DNA from: Rosa chinensis
Lineage: Eukaryota; Streptophyta; Magnoliopsida; Rosales; Rosaceae
DNA length: 64,000 nucleotides
Direction of reading: 5' to 3'
NCBI RefSeq assembly: GCF_002994745.2
Contig: NC_037091.1
Coordinates: 23,565,789 to 23,629,788, forward strand
This document shows, piece after piece, positions 44,220 to 55,679 of the stretch; position 1 is the stretch's first letter, and each line of letters opens with the position of its first letter. A program made the position numbers and the translations under genes. The notes under the pieces are model-generated. The model was given only the letters and a program-made list of their open reading frames with translations. It made no database searches and had not been told where the DNA came from.

Positions 44220-47200
44220 TTGCTACAATCATGGGAGTTCGGATAATTTTCTCAATCTGAGGCTCTTCACATGTTTCTCGAAGGTGGATTTGGGTAACGA
44301 CTTAGTGAATAATTCCACTACATCATCCTCTGATCGGATTTGATTCACTTCAATCTTTAGAAGTGATTAATGTTGTTGCTGATTGTAAAAGAACTTAGGC
44401 GATATATGTTTGGTGTTGTTGCCCTTGATGAAACCTAATTACATTTTCTCAATTCATAAATTCATGTAGGTTCATCTGTGGTAGACTTCAAACCACAAGC
44501 TCCTCGAATGTGTCTAATTACAGACCTTAGCCATATGCATTCACGCACGGCTTTATGTAGAGCAATCTCTGCATGATTTGAGGAAGTAGCAACTAGGGTC
44601 TACTTTGTAGACCTCCAAGGTATCACGGTGCTTCCCATGGTAAAGACATAATCGGTCTGGGAACGAAATTTGTGAGGGTCAGAGAGATACCCTGCATCAT
44701 CAAAATCCATCAAAACATCATCATTGTTTTGATGTAAGGGAGGAGGATGGGTGGCCGGCGGTTTTTGCTGATCACAGCTTCTTGGACGGTGGCACTTGGG
44801 CTAATGAGATCCGCTCTCATTCTTCCGTCATTCTTTTCTCTCTGCAGGGATAGAACACGCCCATATCTATCATACATTTTAATTAACGAAAGATTGTCTT
44901 TATACCAGTCCAATTGCGTTGCGTTGGCGCAGGGCTACATCTAGCCAACAAGTTCATAACAAATGAGGTGTCCGGTCTTGTATTGTGTTAAGTACAATAA
45001 TGCGCCTATTGCACTTAGGTAAGACACTTCTGCCAATTAACACGTCTTCGTCATCATCCCTGGGACGAAACGTATCCCTCTTAGGGTCAAGACAACGGAC
45101 GACTATGGGAGTGCATCTTTGACTTTATCAAAATGCAAAGCATTTATTGACACGGTATACAAATTCTAAATGTAGACAAAACCGTGTTCTCCCAAGATCC
45201 TTAACCTCAAACTCGGATTTCAGGTGTTCAGCGGTTTCCCTTAACTCTCAAAGGTTCCAATTATGTTTATCAACATAAACCGTGACAATTGCAAATCCAG
45301 AACTTGTCATGAAAACGCAGGGGAATAGTTCATTATATCCCTTCCCAATCAAGTAGTCACTTTAGTGAGTGTTTCACCCTCATTGTAAACGCGCTCTGTG
45401 GTCAAGAGCCACTTGATTTAGGTAAATGAAGTCCACAAGAACCTTCATTATATTCGGTATCGAGATCCCCATAGAGATACGTAGTGACCACATTCGTAAA
45501 CTGCATGTTCAGTTATTTGGAAACTACCAAACTGACAAGGTAGTAGAGTGCAATGACATCCATTATGAGAGAATATGTCTTCTCGTAGTCGATTCCAGAG
45601 CGTTTTGTGAGAAGCCTTGTGCCATAAGGTGAGATTATCATCTCTTTTTCTCATCACGCTATCTAACGAAGACCTATTAATGTCAACAAGTTTTATGTTA
45701 GGAGGTGTTGGCATCTCACGCCCGAAATCCTTCCTCTTCGTTAGTGAATCCAATTCAACCTGGATCACATCTTTCCATTTAGGCCAATTTTCTCTACGTT
45801 GGCATTCTTCAACGGAGTAAGGTTCGATGTCATTGGTCTCAATAATTCCATGTGTTCATGTACACTAGTGTAATTCGTAGAGATCTCTATATTCTCAAGA
45901 ATTGGTTCTAACATTGAGGCGTCCCCCAACGATGTCTCTCGGACATAACCACAATCCAGAATATTCTCATGAGACGGATTTTGAGTATCAATGAAAAATG
46001 GATCAAGTTGTACCAAACTCGCTCTCTTCCTAGGGCGAGAATCCATCGAACCTATAGGTCTCCTACGCTCTCTAGCGGAACCCATGGCCTATGATGCCAT
46101 TATGCCACCTTTGTGGCGTCACCATACCACCATCCATGGTAGTGGTGCCGTACCCATCTCCTCTGGGTGGCACCATGTCCTCTTGTGGGGACATCAATCC
46201 TTGCAGACATGTTTGCAGCAGGTATATGTGATATCGTTACTTTTAGGGGATCAAGATGAGACATAGTGGGGACAGACCACAACAATTCCTGTCGTTCCTG
46301 TTGAACATTGACGTTCTAATCTCCCCCGGCCCTAACGACGGGAAGACTGTCTCATCAAAGTGACAATTCGCAAATCTAGCGAAAAAGAGATCGCCTGTCA
46401 AGGGTTCTACATAGCAGACTTAGGGTTGGAGACTTATGTCCAACACAAATATATATATATATATATATGCATTCGTTGCAATGACTCATGTTGATGCGCT
46501 GTGGCGGTGCAATTGGCACATAAACCTCACACTCAAATATGCATAAGTATGAGATATTAGACTCGAACCCAGTCACTAGCTGTAACGCAAATAAAAGTTG
46601 AGTGGATGCTATGAGTTGTAGACGAATTAGCATAGCTGCATGCGATATTGCATAACCCAACCGAAAATATTGGTGCGCATTACCAAAGTTCGGGCTACCA
46701 TCGTAGTCTTTTAATGGTGGCTTTTCCGCGAGACCAATTGGGTGTGTACATGAGAATATGATACTTGATATCAATACCCAATGATATGCAATAGTCGAAA
46801 ATTTTCGATGTAAACTCTCTAGTATTATCAAGTCAAATTGACTGAATGAGATGATCTGGGTAGTGAGCCCGTAGCCATATGTACTGGGCTAGGAGTTCAT
46901 CATAAGCAGCATTACGAGTGGATGATAGCGCAACATGTGACCAGCGTGTCTGCACATTAACCAACACCATAAAACATCTAAGCAGTCCGCAAGTTGGTCG
47001 AATCGATCCACAAAATCCCCTTGGATTCTATGTAAGAATGGAATTATTTCTTTAGTGTCCTTTGCATAGGATGGTCTTAATCCTAAAAAAAACAGGCTTT
47101 ACAGAATGAAAGATTGGCCTTATAATCAACCAATGAAGGTTTTGGTTGAGCCACAATGTCACAATTTATTTTGAGAAGTAGAGAGAGGAGCCAAGTCTCC

Positions 47201-47640
47201 ATACATGGCGTCAAAGCCATGATTTTGCCATAGGGGGATCATGGCGCCAGCGTTGGCCGGCCGGTGGTGCATGGCGGCAGCGCTCCAAGGCCCGGCGGTG
47301 GTGCAATGCTCTCTTTGAATCGACTTTTGATTCTTACTTCTCTTCGTTCTGAAGATGAGATGTCCGTGTAAAGTCTTTAGTATCACGGATCATCATATCA
47401 TGACCTGGGTGTCCCAAACGGTCGTGCCAAAGCCTATATGTGTCAGAATCCCATAAGTCATCTCTCGTGACATGGTTGGATTCAATAACTCGAATAGTGG
47501 TTGCATACTACCCACTAGAGCGACACATAAGTTTCTCTAATACTCGTTTATGTCCGTAGTCATTAGAGGTGATGCAAAGGAACTCTTGTCCATTCTCACA
47601 ATGTGTTTCCACATGAAAACTATTGGCTTTTATATCTTTC
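44220..47640 (-). pseudogene. Copia E pol remains
   Basis: Minus-strand similarity to copia F runs through RNase H (44230-44700), reverse transcriptase (44800-45770; IQVELDSLTKRKDFG at 45448-45768), the linker with SHIPAANMSARIDVPTRG (46100-46285), integrase (46376-46831) and the pre-integrase region (47159-47386). Frames are short and shifted. Deletions at 45110-45150 and a TA repeat at 46450-46466 are at the same places as in copia D. Confidence 0.8.
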
Positions 47641-48301
47641 AAATAATAAAGTTCGAATTAAGGTATGTCCAGGACATTAAGTAAAAGAATCGACACTTTA
47701 TTAATAGCCAATGATTACATCAAAGTTTCTTAACCAAAGTCTAATCCGAAATAAAAATCAAACTTAGACAAATCATAGTCACTCAATCCATTTGGTAACT
47801 CCAATCAAATATGACCAGGGAAGTGGAGAGAGATGTCGGTGAGCGAGGCTCTCTTAAGTACCACTAATCTCAATCACTTTCCTAGACATCATACTTCATT
47901 GGATGTGCCACTTGAGAAAGAGTTAATACAAAATTGTCATTTATTGATTAAGGTATAATTGCCATTACATAATTCTTGGAAAAATAAAAGACTATTCGAA
48001 ATAAAAATCTTCGGCATTTTGTCTTCATCGCCAGATTTAAAGTCTTTTTGAACTCAGTGTCTTGATCACCATGATGCGGCTACCTTCTTAGGTACATTGC
48101 AAATTTAGGTCCATTGATCAGACGTTCCATATCAGAAATAGACACCATGAAGAGGATTCTCCCTTGATTGAGGCGCATTGGCGCAATGTGCATGGTCCCT
48201 AGGACCGGAGGCATTGGAAAATTATGACCATGGCCAACGTTGGCTCTATGGTTTCCAACCCTTTGTCCCTCAAAGTCACTGCTCCTACGGTCGTGTGATT
48301 G

Positions 48302-48613
48302 TCACCTTTGGCGACTACCTTCATGAGCATTTCGATCATATGGATCATGACGTCTATGGCGACTTTCTCTAGCCATGGGACGATGCTCTGGATAGCTATC
48401 TCGAAGCCTATCAATTTCTCTTCTCACAAACTCGTTGCCTTGCCTTTTAGCAATTTCCATAGCTTCAATAAGCTGTTGAAAGCTTGTGATCCGTCTTGCA
48501 TTTATATGAGTCTGAAATAAATCACAGGACCTCATAGCATAGACAGGGAAGGTATTAAGGGTTTTCTCAATCAAATGTTCTTCTGTGATCGTCTTGCCAC
48601 AGAAGCGCATCAT
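48302..48613 (-). pseudogene. Copia E gag fragment
   Basis: The 103-aa minus frame FCGKTITEEHLIEKTLNTFP, followed by RRITSFQQLIEAMEIAKRQG, matches the UBN2-type gag of plant copia elements (capsid protein). Adjacent frames up to about 49000 carry the rest in pieces. The frame stops without a nucleic-acid-binding zinc knuckle. Confidence 0.65.
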
Positions 48614-48659
48614 TCCTGTGATGCGGAGAGCTTCCGAATAAAAATGTATGACTGTATCA

Positions 48660-50047
48660 AATTCAGAGAAATGAAGATCATTCCATTATATATGCTTCTA
48701 AATTAGGAGGGATGGAGTCACGAACGTTGCCATAACGTTCACGAAGCGCTTGCCATAGCTTTATAGCGCTATCCTCATTCATGAACTCAAACTTGAGGTC
48801 CCTATCCATGTGACGCATCATTAGGGCAAGTACCCTAGAATTGTCGATCTCAGTTTAAGGGTCTGGAGCAGTTCCTTTATGACAAAGCTCTTGGATTGTA
48901 TGCAATAAGTCACGGGCAATAAGGTGGAGCTCAACATCCTGAGCCCACATTAGGTATATTTTGCCTGCATAATCCAATGGAACAAAATCGAGTATGTTCG
49001 AGTTTGACATCCTAAAAAAGGGTGAAACAAGAACGAATTAGTTTCGAAACTAAACTTCCATGAAAACTAATAATAATAAGATTTCCGAGCTATGCTACCA
49101 AGAAATCGATTTCCAAGAATATTTGGATTAGACCGAAACATTGATGTTTAATATGGTCAAAAATTGATGCTTGCGGACGCTCTTAGTTCATTTAGCGTGA
49201 ATCTCTACAATTCCACTTATTAAATAATCGAACCCATGTTTGTATATTTCAAATCCTGAAGCAAATAAAGAAATTTAAAAGACAAGAAAGCAGGAACTTT
49301 AATCACAAAAACTTACTTGTTGAAATTGGGACCAGATTCACTTCTGAACAGCTCCTACTTAGAATAGTGTACAGGTCTCAAAACAACTCCAATAGAGCTG
49401 AAATTTGGAGGTCAGATAGAAAAGACAGAGACGAACAACTTTGATGAAGGAAGGATTTTTATCTGAGGTCCCGATCAAGACGTTTCGGGGTGTGTAAACA
49501 GGCTGATCTGCACAGGAACGAGTGTGCTACTGTGCTACAGGGGCAGCAGGCGTACGACGATGCTGCAGGGGCAGTAGGTGGCACACGGGTTCTTAAGGAC
49601 TACAGGGACAGTGCACGGCATGGCTATCTAGGGCTAGGAGCTTGCGGCAGTCGGTATTGGCCGACTGGTCAAAAAGTCATTTCTGCCGGTTTTTCTGCAG
49701 GAGGATCAGTTGGTGTGACGGCCGGTTCAGTGTCTTATGGACCGGTACTTGGAGTATTGCTTCCTGTTCCTGAATTCTAAGACATAGATGGTGCTGCTGA
49801 CAAAATTTGGTGGCAATTGGGTGTCTGGAAGGTGGTGAACCGGTGGAGAGATCGCAGCGGATGGTTTGGGGCTTCCGGCAGCCGGTTTGGTAAGTTTCCG
49901 GCCGGTTTTGGTTGTGTTGCTGCCGGTTCCAGACTCCTTGGGTTGGGGGCTACTAGTTGGGAAGCGGAGGCAATTAGGGTTTGAGGGTTTCGACTTGTTT
50001 TAGTGTTTTGGTTATTTGTTTCAGGGTTAGGGCTCGTGCTGATAACG
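48660..50047 (-). other. Copia E leader and 5' gag remains
   Basis: Between the primer-binding site and the gag fragment. It contains one TGCGGACGCTCTTAGTTC half-unit of the repeat expanded in copia D and a GC-rich stretch (49500-49980) with many GGGGCAGC and GGTGGC words. A 96-aa + frame at 49490-49780 is compositional and not a gene. Confidence 0.6.
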
Positions 50048-50270
50048 TGTTTAAGGAAAATATGATTTGAGAGAATGATGAGAGAAATTGTGTGTGTTCT
50101 ATTATTGATAATAGGAGCCCTTTATATAGGGATTTACAAAGTACATAATCTTGTCATACAAGGAAATAGAATCCGAATATAATTAGGAAATCTAGAACCT
50201 TCTCTCCTATTACAACTCTAGAACTAAACCCCGTTTGAAGAGGCATACTCAATGTCGATATCCTTCAACA
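50048..50270 (-). repeat. 5' LTR of copia E
   Basis: 223 bp, TGTTTAAGGAAAATATG...CCTTCAACA. Closer in its first bases to the LTR of copia F (TGTTTAAG) than to D. Confidence 0.9.
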
Positions 50271-50458
50271 ATCACCTTATTATTAATTAGACTCCAAAAC
50301 ACGCTCTATGGATGTGGATAATTACGTGGGAAGATATTCCACAAAGGAGGGTGCTAGGCTCACACTCGGACAATTGGCGAGTTCTCACAATTTTTTAATA
50401 TTAAATTACACAATAATTAAGAAAGCTATTTTTAATTTATATTGTTCCATTTCTACCC

Positions 50459-50714
50459 TTAGTCAATTTCCACAACATCATGAACTACTGTCATAACCTC
50501 TTCGGCGCTCAGTCCCGGCACCATCTCGGCGATTAGCTCCCATCGATCCGATAAGTCCTCGGAGAAGCTCACCCACACGGCCACGCCTACTCGAATAGCT
50601 TGTCCTCCAATCGAGTCCACCCAGCCGACGACTGAGTCCAATCAGTTGAATCCAATCAATGGCGGCACCCTCCGATTTCGGGTCACCGTTGCCTCTGCCG
50701 AGGCCAATGGGCAA
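50459..50714 (-). pseudogene. MYB/SANT gene fragment (DIVARICATA/SRM1-like)
   Basis: On the minus strand one frame holds WTRLEDKLFE followed by a stop. The next frame, after a 1-nt shift, holds FSEDLSDRWELIAEMVPG and LSAEEVMTV. Joined, these are the helices of a SANT/MYB domain of the DIV/SRM1 type, a DNA-binding domain of plant transcription factors. The shift, the stop and loss of the conserved HYELLVEDV-type end (here VVHDVVEID) show a dead copy. A leader-like sequence lies to the right. Confidence 0.58.
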
Positions 50715-51362
50715 CTAGACTGAAACCCAAAGCAAAGCTATGATCTTTGATCTAAATAAGTGGGTATGTTTGAAATTTGATAACATGGGTTTTGTGGGAA
50801 AAGAGAGGAGGATCTATATGGTTTGATTAAGAGAGAAATGGGTGCCCAGAATTGGTGAGATGTTATTGTTTTTTCTCGATTATGAAAAACAAATTACAAC
50901 TTTGTGGTTAGATGTTAGTGTTGGTGAGCAAAATATGGTGGATTTGGTTTATGAAATGTGGAGGAGGTGAGTCTCAGGTGAAAACATAATTAAGGGATTG
51001 CTTTTGTTTTGAGGGATTTTACTGTTTTTAGGTATCTGACTGAGACCTAGACCCACAATTCCCAATCATCAAAGCTCGGACCTTTCACCTCAATTCAGTT
51101 TAAAATTTCCACAATTTTACATGATCTGTACGGAGTTTGACAGTATAAGAGAAACCCGTTTTAGGTTTTGCATCCTTTCTTAGAAATTCCCAATCTTTGT
51201 TATTGTAAATGTGGTAAAATTGAAGAAAGTTTGAATCTTTAAGCCGTTTCCTGCTAGATTATGGGTTTAATTTGGTAGGATATGCTTGAATTTAGAACAT
51301 AGCCGTTGTTGGTTTTTGTTTGGGTGTAGAAGATAGTAAGGAGCAAATCTTGGTGGGTTCTA
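50715..51362. other. Noncoding DNA between two gene fragments
   Basis: AT-rich sequence that looks like plant promoter and 5' UTR for the head-to-head fragments on either side. No domain and no terminal repeats that I can pair. Confidence 0.45.
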
Positions 51363-51485
51363 ATGACAATGTCATCGGAAATGTGGTTTTAATTGCACAA
51401 AACCGGCGAGATCCACTAGCAGTCCCAGCAATGGTTCCAGGATAAACGTGATGGGTTCATTTCGTGGCTGCGGGATGACATTCAG
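51363..51485 (+). pseudogene. ALKBH10B-like first-exon fragment
   Basis: The + strand reads MTMSS, then after a 1-nt loss GNVVL-like text, then EIH, a TAG, and QSQQWFQDKRDGFISWLRDD, ending CAG|GTGAGT. The QQWF...RDGFISWLR block and the GNVV start match the N-terminus, as I remember it, of plant ALKBH10B-type RNA demethylases (AlkB family 2-oxoglutarate/Fe oxygenases acting on m6A). Only the exon before the first intron is present, and it has a frameshift and a stop. No catalytic domain follows. Confidence 0.62.
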
Positions 51486-51655
51486 GTGAGTGTGTATGAG
51501 CCACATTCAGACAAGTGGCGAAATGTTTTTGTATGGGGGACAAAAAAATAACCAAACACCAAAATAGACCATTGATCATGATCACAACATTACAGTTGCT
51601 AAATATTAATAATATTTCGATTCAATACATCCCCTGCATTTGCAATCAATGCATA

Positions 51656-52906
51656 TGTTTGGCTCCAGTTTTTCTTGAGCTGGTCAACAGTCTCTTTTCT
51701 TGCGTGGGCGTGCCAGCACCGTTCGGATGCGGTCATCGGGGGTGTCCCCTGACCTGACTTCTTTCAAGCGATTGTGGACGAGGAGAGCACCAATCTCGTC
51801 GTGGGATTCTTTGTGCCTCATGGCAAGAACTTTTGCTGAGCTTCTTCAAATCACAATCGATACTCAATGTCGTAGATCGAGCAGAGCGAAAATCACTGGG
51901 AAGTGAGGAGAACTTGCTAAAGCGTGACTTTAGCTTGGCTGGTTTGCGAGGGCGTTACCCTTGCTTGGCTGGTTCCGTAACCGTCGTGGTCGCGGTACTA
52001 CAGTCGGCTCTTGAGGTGACTAGGACCAAAGCATATTGACAGAGGGTTTGGTGACACTGACAGTCGGCTCCTGAGGATTCTGGGACTGGAGTGTGGTCAC
52101 CGGTAAGAGAAGGAGAGGGGTTGCTCTGGAGAGGCTTGGATAATCGTAGAGATTGTTGTTGATGAATTGTGTGTTCTGTTGTTTCATTGTAGCCTCTATA
52201 TATAGGCTACCATGCCAAAGTGGTTGGCCTTAAACAAATGATAAGATAATGGAGCACTAGTGGAGATAGTGGAGCACTAATGGAGATAAAAATGATGAGT
52301 TTTGAAGTGGTTTTGAGTCACTTTCTGCTCCTTTATTCCTTCAATTATATCTCCACCAAGAATTCAGAATGGGCCTTCAACTTCTTCATATCAAATGATC
52401 CCCCATGAGTGTAGATCATTTTGGTAAAATTTCAGAGCTTAATTCCATGTGATTGGGACAGAAACGCTGCTGGACTCCTTGCAGGTCCGGTTTTCCAGTT
52501 TTGTCTTTCAGAAAACTGGACTGATTGTTTGAAGGTTTTCCACTCCAAACTAGCTCTTGAACTATTCATAATAAATGATCCTTGGGATGTCTAGAATGAA
52601 TCTGAAAAGTTTTAGCTCATTTGGATTTCGTTTGGTTAGTCTACCGCCCCTTCTTCCTTGTTTAGCTCGGTTTCTTCTAGCCGAAGTACGAAAATGTGCT
52701 AAAGTTGACTATTCATTTCCATGCTTCCATCATTTCCTTTTCTTGCATCTCGCATAATCTTCCATAATTCTGCAGGTAGGCTTTATTTAGCCTCTAAATA
52801 ATATATTTCGAACTTGTCGACAATATATAGCTTGAGCCACTGACATTGGCTCAATTTCTCCAAGACACGCCTTGTCAGGCCAAAATGCTCATTTTGGGTT
52901 CAAACA
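51656..52906 (-). mobile_element. Solo LTR of the element A family
   Basis: Starts TGTTTGGCTCC and ends GGGTTCAAACA on the + strand, 1251 bp, with perfect duplication GCATA at 51651-51655 and 52907-52911. On the minus strand its start TGTTTGAACCCAAAATG matches LTR A at 26282. It is longer than LTR A (678 bp), which probably carries a deletion or lacks an inserted part. A minus TATA (GCCTATATATAGAGG) lies near 52190-52210. The frames at 51515-52039 are LTR text. Confidence 0.9.
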
Positions 52907-52962
52907 GCATATACTACACAAAAATAGAGACAATATACCCCTCAAGTCATCTATAGCTGTCC

Positions 52963-53278
52963 TCAACGAGGAGCCATGTTTTGGAATCGTTGAATTATAG
53001 GCTCATTGTCAATGGCATTAAATATATCTTTCTCAAGGTATACTGTTACGCTATCATTCAACCACTGATCACCCATTTGATTCCGCAGTCGATTTTTTAT
53101 GATATTCATGGCAGAGAATGCTCTTTCAATTGTGGCTGTTGCAACTAGAAATACTAGTGCCAAGGTTATGAGTAGATAGACAAATGGATATGTCTTGTGC
53201 TTCCTGTCTCAACAAGTTTCTGTGCTAGATCAGAAATTCCTTGCAAGTCTTGAAACTTTGTGTTAGATTGCATATCAT

Positions 53279-53336
<58 letters not shown>

Positions 53337-53530
53337 AGCTGAGACTCTAGTACCAACAAATCTGATGTAGAAAAATCATCTGGATAAAATTGAGCAAGAA
53401 GCATCAAACGTTGCTTGTTGAAAGCAGAAAATGAGTGAAGAGGACTTAAACATGCCAAACAAAGGAGTAACTCAGTATTGACCTCATTGAAACGATTGTT
53501 TAGCTCTTGAAGTTGGAGATCTATCACAGC
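52963..53530 (-). pseudogene. hAT transposase C-terminal fragment with TA-repeat insertion
   Basis: 52963-53163 on the minus strand encodes LVATATIERAFSAMNIIKNR and LRNQMGDQWLNDSVTVYLEK, the hAT dimerisation domain of TTF-zinc-finger-type transposases. 53225-53527 encodes the segment before it, LQLQELNNRFNEVNTELLLC. A TA microsatellite of about 27 units (53281-53334) lies within this second piece and is read as Tyr-Ile. A frame break separates the two pieces near 53200. The zinc finger and DDE core upstream are missing, cut off where the LINE was inserted. Confidence 0.8.
53281..53334. repeat. TA microsatellite inside the hAT relic
   Basis: About 27 perfect TA units. Confidence 0.95.
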
Positions 53531-54075
53531 ACAAAAGAAATCAAAGCGATAATAGTGAATATTTGTAAAGAATCAAATTATACCATTATAGAAGTATAGA
53601 ACATCATAGATTCATAGATTCATAATCTAAATTATCTAATAATCCTACCAGGTGGTGACGAAAAAATGAATATTGTTCTCTCTTTCTCTCTAAAAGGGGT
53701 AAGCACAGGAAGAAACCCTAGTCGTGTGTGCACTAGTCCGGCGGCCCTCCACCTTAGCGTCGTCATTGACCTTGTTAGCGCGTTATGGGTGCAGCCGGAA
53801 GGGTTTGATTGTCCGTCCATCAGGGACGAGTAGGAGGTGAGATTATTGGGCTCTCAATCAAAGTGGATCTAATCTGGATCGCTGGGATTTGAGAGAAGTG
53901 GCTGAGGTGACCGCGGCTGATGGTGAGCGGTGGTCTGGTACTCTTTAGCGTGGTCGGCGGATGAAGCTGCTGTGGCTGGGCTGGCCGGAAGTAGCTGATT
54001 TGGGAGCAAGGTCGGGATCGTGCAAAGTCGATAGCGGAGGGATGATGGATAACCTACTCTGGTTTAGATCTATGG

Positions 54076-54560
54076 GTGATCCCAGATCTGATTTGGGTAG
54101 AATGATGGCCAGAAGCCTAGGTTGCAAGGCTAGTGGAGCGTTGATGACTGCGGCGACCCGAAATAAGTGGAGGTGCGACGAAGGTGCCAGAATATCTGCT
54201 GTGGCTAAAACAGTATTGGGTCGGGCTTGTCATGTTGGCTCTGATTCTCTAGCTACATGGGCTTGGGCTCAGTTTTTGGGCCCTGCCCTAGGTCTAAGTT
54301 TATTTTATATTTTAGTGATCCCAGATCTGATTTGGGTAGAATGATGGCCAGAAGCCTAGGTTGTGAGGCTTGTGGAGTGCTGATGACGGCGGCGACCCTA
54401 AATAGGTAGAGGTGCGACGGAGGTGCCAGAATATCGGCTGTGGCTAAAACAGTATTGGGTCGGGCTTGTCATGTTGGCTCTGATTCTCTAGCTACATGGG
54501 CTTGGGCTTTGGCTCAGTTTTTGGGCCCTGCCCTAGGTCTAAGTTTATTTTATATTTTAG
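54076..54560. repeat. 239-bp tandem duplication inside the LINE
   Basis: GTGATCCCAGATCTGATTTG begins at 54076 and again at 54315. Both copies run through AGAATGATGGCCAGAAGCC and TTGGGCCCTGCCCTAGG to TTTATATTTTAG. The second copy has a 6-bp insertion (TTGGGCTTTGGCTCAG versus TTGGGCTCAG) and a handful of substitutions. Confidence 0.93.
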
Positions 54561-54732
54561 TTTATTTATGTTGGTTAGTTATATGTCGCTTCATGCGAGC
54601 AATAAGTCCCTACATTAGTTGTGTAGGACTAATCGGGCTATGTGCATGTGTATGCACTCTACGTGCCTTGTCTGCTCTAGGTCGGAGGCGAGTTATTGCT
54701 TCGTCAAATAGGCGCTGCCGCCTAATGGCAGG

Positions 54733-55041
54733 GTGAAACTAAGTGTCGTCGGATTTACTTTTCAGCGGCAACATAGGAGGAAAGCTGTGCTAAAGCTGGT
54801 AATTATGCTATATTGTAATCGGGTTACATATCGAGTTATTTTTCCGCTATGTCACTGCTATGTTAAAGCAAATGGAGTAGCTAATTGTGCACTCTTTGCT
54901 AGTTGGTGCTTTTTAGAATACATGTCTTATGTAGAGATTCCTGATATTATTTCAGGACATACTCTAGATGCTTATTGTAATAAGGGGTTTAGGTTTAATG
55001 TGTCCCCCTTATATTCGACAGTTTTATTAATTGAGGCTTGA
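54733..55041 (+). pseudogene. LINE ORF2 RNase H-like tail
   Basis: A 102-aa open frame whose second half (VANCALFASWCFLEYMSYVE, then IPDIISGHTLDAYCNKG) fits the end of plant LINE ORF2, where a host-like RNase H domain closes with a VAN/VAH-x-LA motif and a short acidic tail. The N-terminal half has lost the family pattern. No catalytic Asp/Glu set can be assigned. Confidence 0.5.
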
Positions 55042-55082
55042 GGGCAACCGCACCAACCCTTTATTAAAAAAAAAAAATCCTA

Positions 55083-55632
55083 CTAGAGTACTAGTAGAAC
55101 AAATTAAAAGATTCCCAAATCATGAATTCAATAATCAATACACAGCAATTTCTCAATTGGAAATATACAAGAACAGTGTTGAGAATGTGTATAAATATAA
55201 CTCCCACATTAAAAAAATATAATTTTGCTTATGGGTTTATAAGGATTTGGGCCACTCCATCCATTGTTAATTGGTTTTAAATGTGAACTTCAGATTACTT
55301 TATCAAACAAAGGAGAATAGATAACATGAACTCCTGAAGAATGAAGAACCGAGCTGGCGACCTCATTGCACTATCAGTTAGGTACTTGTGTTTGTGTTTG
55401 ACTGTCATTTGTGGAATTGTGCACTGTGCGCGTGCTGTAGTGCTGATATGTTTAATCCAACCACCAATTAAAAGGTAAAGATTTGTGTGCTGTGGAATGT
55501 GGCAACTTAAATATATTGTAAACATATTTTTCTGGTGATGGCATATTATTCTTAATCTCCCTCCCAGTTAACAAATGTCATGATCTCTATGGGGGCAACG
55601 GCCCCACTCGTCCTTAACTGGCTCCACCACTG
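55083..55632. other. AT-rich spacer ending in a hAT-type terminus
   Basis: The right edge reads TTAACTGGCTCCACCACTG, ending at 55632. On the minus strand this is CAGTGGTGGAGCCAG, a typical hAT start. Given the minus-strand hAT transposase at 52963-53530, this could be the 5' end of that element, with the LINE and the solo LTR inserted inside it. I could not find a matching left end or 8-bp duplication. Confidence 0.4.
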
Positions 55633-55679
55633 CTCTAATTAATGTCACTTTGTCCATCAATTTCCATATTTTTTTTCCT

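Larger units (their letters stand above)
44170..50270 (-). mobile_element. Copia retrotransposon E, 3'-truncated and defective
   Basis: Homologous to copia D and F. The 5' LTR is at 50048-50270 with primer-binding text CGTTATCAGCACGAGCC beside it. The left (3') LTR is missing: similarity starts abruptly at about 44170, inside the region that in copia F lies just left of the pol stop, joined to the gag of element A through a short shared CCTTCACTC. RNase H, reverse transcriptase, integrase and gag follow from left to right on the minus strand, all broken. No target duplication can be checked because one end is lost. Confidence 0.88.
53649..55076 (+). mobile_element. LINE retrotransposon, shortened, with tandem internal duplication
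   Basis: The candidate target duplication AATCCTAC occurs at 53641-53648 and after the poly-A at 55075-55082 (the A bases overlap the tail). The element starts with a GC-rich leader including AAACCCTAG and ends TTGAGGGCAACC...TTTATTAAAAAAAAAAAA. Near the 3' end, 54733-55041 encodes KANGVANCALFASWCF and VEIPDIISGHTLDAYCN, resembling the RNase H tail of plant L1-type ORF2. The endonuclease and reverse transcriptase are absent. A 239-bp unit is duplicated in tandem. Confidence 0.7.

Noticed and set aside
54440..54736. 98-aa + frame and its 127-aa relative at 53961
   Set aside because: Both are translations of the tandemly duplicated LINE segment and have no known domain.
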